Below, one piece after another: positions 6,756-7,522 of a stretch of 7,522 bases of DNA. Numbering within the stretch: the first letter of the stretch is position 1; the number at the start of each line of letters is the position of its first letter. The translations under genes were made by a program, and so were the position numbers. Source of the DNA: CAYOFK01 sp964403185 (lineage in GTDB: Bacteria > Bacteroidota > Bacteroidia > Bacteroidales > VadinHA17); contig CAYOFK010000144.1 of the NCBI GenBank assembly GCA_964403185.1, positions 1-7,522 on the forward strand, given 5' to 3'. A model generated the notes under the pieces. That model was not told the origin of the DNA and did no database searches. It saw only the letters and a list, made by a program, of their open reading frames with translations.

Positions 6756-7168
6756 CACTTAGGCTTAAAGGTCATCCTGATTGCTATGGGGAACGGCTGT
6801 GAAGGGAAACTGGTGGTTATCTTAAAGGATGATTGCGTTAATTCCACAATATAGCATGTGATAGGCACCGGCAGTGAGTCGGATTCAATGGTGATGTTCG
6901 CATCCTGATTGGTCAGCATCCAGGTTCCTGTATACCTTCCAAAATACCCGGTCCCGTCCTCACGGAATTTCGCATCACCTGCAAATTTCTCAAGCAGTCC
7001 CCCCGGTCCGCCCGCATCCACACCATTGGCCAGTAGGCTGTCGGATGTCCATGTCGGAGTAGACAGCAAAATAAAGCGTTCAGAGCGCAGGCCTTTGTCC
7101 TTATTACATGCAAGAGTCAGGCAGAAGGAGCCTGTAATAACCAGTAGAATAGCAAGTTGTTTTTTCAT
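6755..7168 (-). CDS. Small lipoprotein of unknown function, coupled to the TonB-dependent receptor
   Basis: The 137-residue product has a type II signal peptide: MKKQ, a hydrophobic stretch, then L-T-L-A-C with the lipidated Cys21. The next residues N-K-D-K contain charge soon after the Cys, which loosely resembles the Bacteroidota surface-export signal (a lysine or serine followed by acidic residues), so surface display is possible but unproven. The mature part is beta-rich with W40, a G-G-P-G-G at 53-57, G-D-A-K-F at 64-68, D-G-T-G-Y-F-G at 71-77 and G-T-W at 81-83. The D-G-T-G plus G-x-W pattern recalls lipocalin-like small lipoproteins. Its TGA overlaps the receptor's ATG (T-G-A-T-G), implying translational coupling and a shared job, perhaps capturing or handing over the receptor's substrate. 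That role is inference. Confidence 0.85.
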   Translation of the reverse strand: MKKQLAILLVITGSFCLTLACNKDKGLRSERFILLSTPTWTSDSLLANGVDAGGPGGLLEKFAGDAKFREDGTGYFGRYTGTWMLTNQDANITIESDSLPVPITCYIVELTQSSFKITTSFPSQPFPIAIRMTFKPK

Positions 7169-7201
7169 TTTTCAGAATATTTAATAAATACCGGTGTAGT
7201 T

Positions 7202-7219
7202 GTTGTTTCTGTTGTTTCT
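7202..7219. repeat. Two perfect tandem copies of a 9-base unit
   Basis: GTTGTTTCT occurs twice head to tail (7202-7210 and 7211-7219), 34 bases upstream of the lipoprotein start, so in its mRNA leader it reads as AGAAACAAC repeated. It may be a harmless slippage product or an unstructured A-rich segment that helps translation start in Bacteroidota, which lack strong Shine-Dalgarno use. The second idea is inference. Confidence 0.5.
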
Positions 7220-7347
7220 GTGCATTTACAGGGCTTTTTTACACTTTCCCCAATATCACTGTCTCTTTTTTACCTCATTTCTGTATTAACTCATCCCCTC
7301 ATTTATCAGATACAAAATATACGAAATTTTTCTTAACAGAACATTTC

Positions 7348-7360
7348 GTTCCCATGGAAC
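7348..7360. other. Short hairpin directly after the putative partial gene
   Basis: GTTCC (7348-7352) and GGAAC (7356-7360) form a 5-bp stem with loop CAT. On the minus strand it begins one base after the TAA of the partial open frame, but no T-run follows there. On the plus strand a T-rich run follows, but no gene leads into it. A weak transcription end is possible; the stem is short enough to arise by chance. Confidence 0.25.
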
Positions 7361-7361
7361 T

Positions 7362-7522
7362 TTATTTTTCCCGTTTATGTAATGAGGCCACATATATTAA
7401 ATTTTTTGCCAATGCCAGGACCTCCTGACTCAATAACCGAGGGCAGGCGGGCTGACAGGTCTGCAAAGTTCCATAACCTTCAAATACCCGTTCGACCCTG
7501 ACTGCCAGCAGGTACGGCTGGG
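7362..7522 (-). CDS. Possible C-terminal fragment of an unknown gene, running off the window edge
   Basis: On the minus strand an open frame enters from the right edge and runs 52 codons to a TAA at 7364-7362. It has no recognised domain. The last 24 residues (beginning L-L-S-Q-E-V-L-A-L-A-K-N and ending H-K-R-E-K) would make a plausible charged helix, and the direction agrees with the operon that follows. Against it: 52 codons without a stop are not rare by chance, the stretch 7440-7460 is G+C-rich and repeat-like, and the opposite strand is also open at 7437-7522. I treat it as a weak call. If it is not a gene, the last 354 bases of the window are all intergenic. Confidence 0.3.
   Translation of the reverse strand, partial: QPYLLAVRVERVFEGYGTLQTCQPACPRLLSQEVLALAKNLIYVASLHKREK

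Larger units (their letters stand above)
7169..7361 (-). promoter_or_regulatory. AT-rich leader and probable promoter region of the lipoprotein/receptor operon
   Basis: These 193 bases precede the lipoprotein gene and should carry the operon's promoter. On the minus strand TATATTTTG (7321-7313) resembles the Bacteroidota -7 element TAnnTTTG with one extra base in the spacer; it would give a leader of about 140 bases. No matching -33 TTTG is evident. The stretch otherwise holds T-rich and A-rich runs and a short tandem repeat (listed separately). No Fur-like or other operator palindrome was recognised. Confidence 0.3.

Noticed and set aside
6756..6758. GTG as start of the TonB-dependent receptor
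   Set aside because: The ATG directly after it gives the classical one-base overlap with the upstream stop and the same signal peptide, so it is the simpler start.
4497..7168. SusC/SusD-type glycan uptake locus
   Set aside because: The receptor is about 750 residues, shorter than SusC proteins, and the lipoprotein is 137 residues with no SusD helical repeats; no glycan enzymes are nearby.
6909..7184. Plus-strand open frame opposite the lipoprotein
   Set aside because: The minus-strand reading has a clear lipoprotein signal and exact junction with the receptor gene; the plus frame is Pro/Ser/Arg-rich and unsupported.
7437..7522. Plus-strand open frame entering the right edge (28 codons, including I-T-F-K-Y-P-F-D-P-D-C)
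   Set aside because: It looks protein-like, but it follows a TAA at 7434-7436, has no ATG start and is too short to choose over the opposite strand; left unannotated.

Overview
The window looks like chromosome from a Bacteroidota bacterium, probably Bacteroidales-like. The reasons are a TonB-dependent receptor with an N-terminal carboxypeptidase-regulatory-like domain, several lipoprotein or outer-membrane export signals, absence of obvious Shine-Dalgarno sequences before the starts, AT-rich intergenic DNA and degenerate short repeats between genes. No RNA gene, CRISPR array, insertion sequence or phage gene was recognised. Species cannot be named from the sequence.

Left part (1-1693): a minus-strand patatin-like acyl hydrolase, cut by the window edge, is divergent from a plus-strand outer-membrane beta-barrel that carries the PagL (lipid A 3-O-deacylase) signature. 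Both are predicted lipid acyl hydrolases, one cytosolic and one in the outer membrane. This part is clearly poorer in G+C (about 31-35% in counted stretches) than what follows.

Middle (1786-4370): a YtcJ-type metal-dependent amidohydrolase with an export signal (probable lipoprotein) and then, after a 230-base gap with degenerate repeats, a six-helix membrane protein of unknown function. Both are on the plus strand and neither has an obvious pathway partner here.

Right part (4497-7168, minus strand): a small lipoprotein of unknown function is followed, with a one-base stop/start overlap, by a complete TonB-dependent receptor. They almost certainly form one translationally coupled unit and are the best-supported functional pair in the window: a surface or periplasmic lipoprotein plus an energised outer-membrane importer. 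The substrate cannot be deduced. The last ~160 bases hold an open frame that could be the tail of another minus-strand gene, or may be repeat-rich intergenic DNA.

Overall the window is mostly about the cell envelope (lipid A, lipoproteins, outer-membrane uptake). I see no convincing new multi-gene system. The items most worth checking are the coupled lipoprotein/receptor pair, the PagL homologue lacking the usual acidic catalytic residue, and the orphan membrane protein with conserved-looking polar residues.
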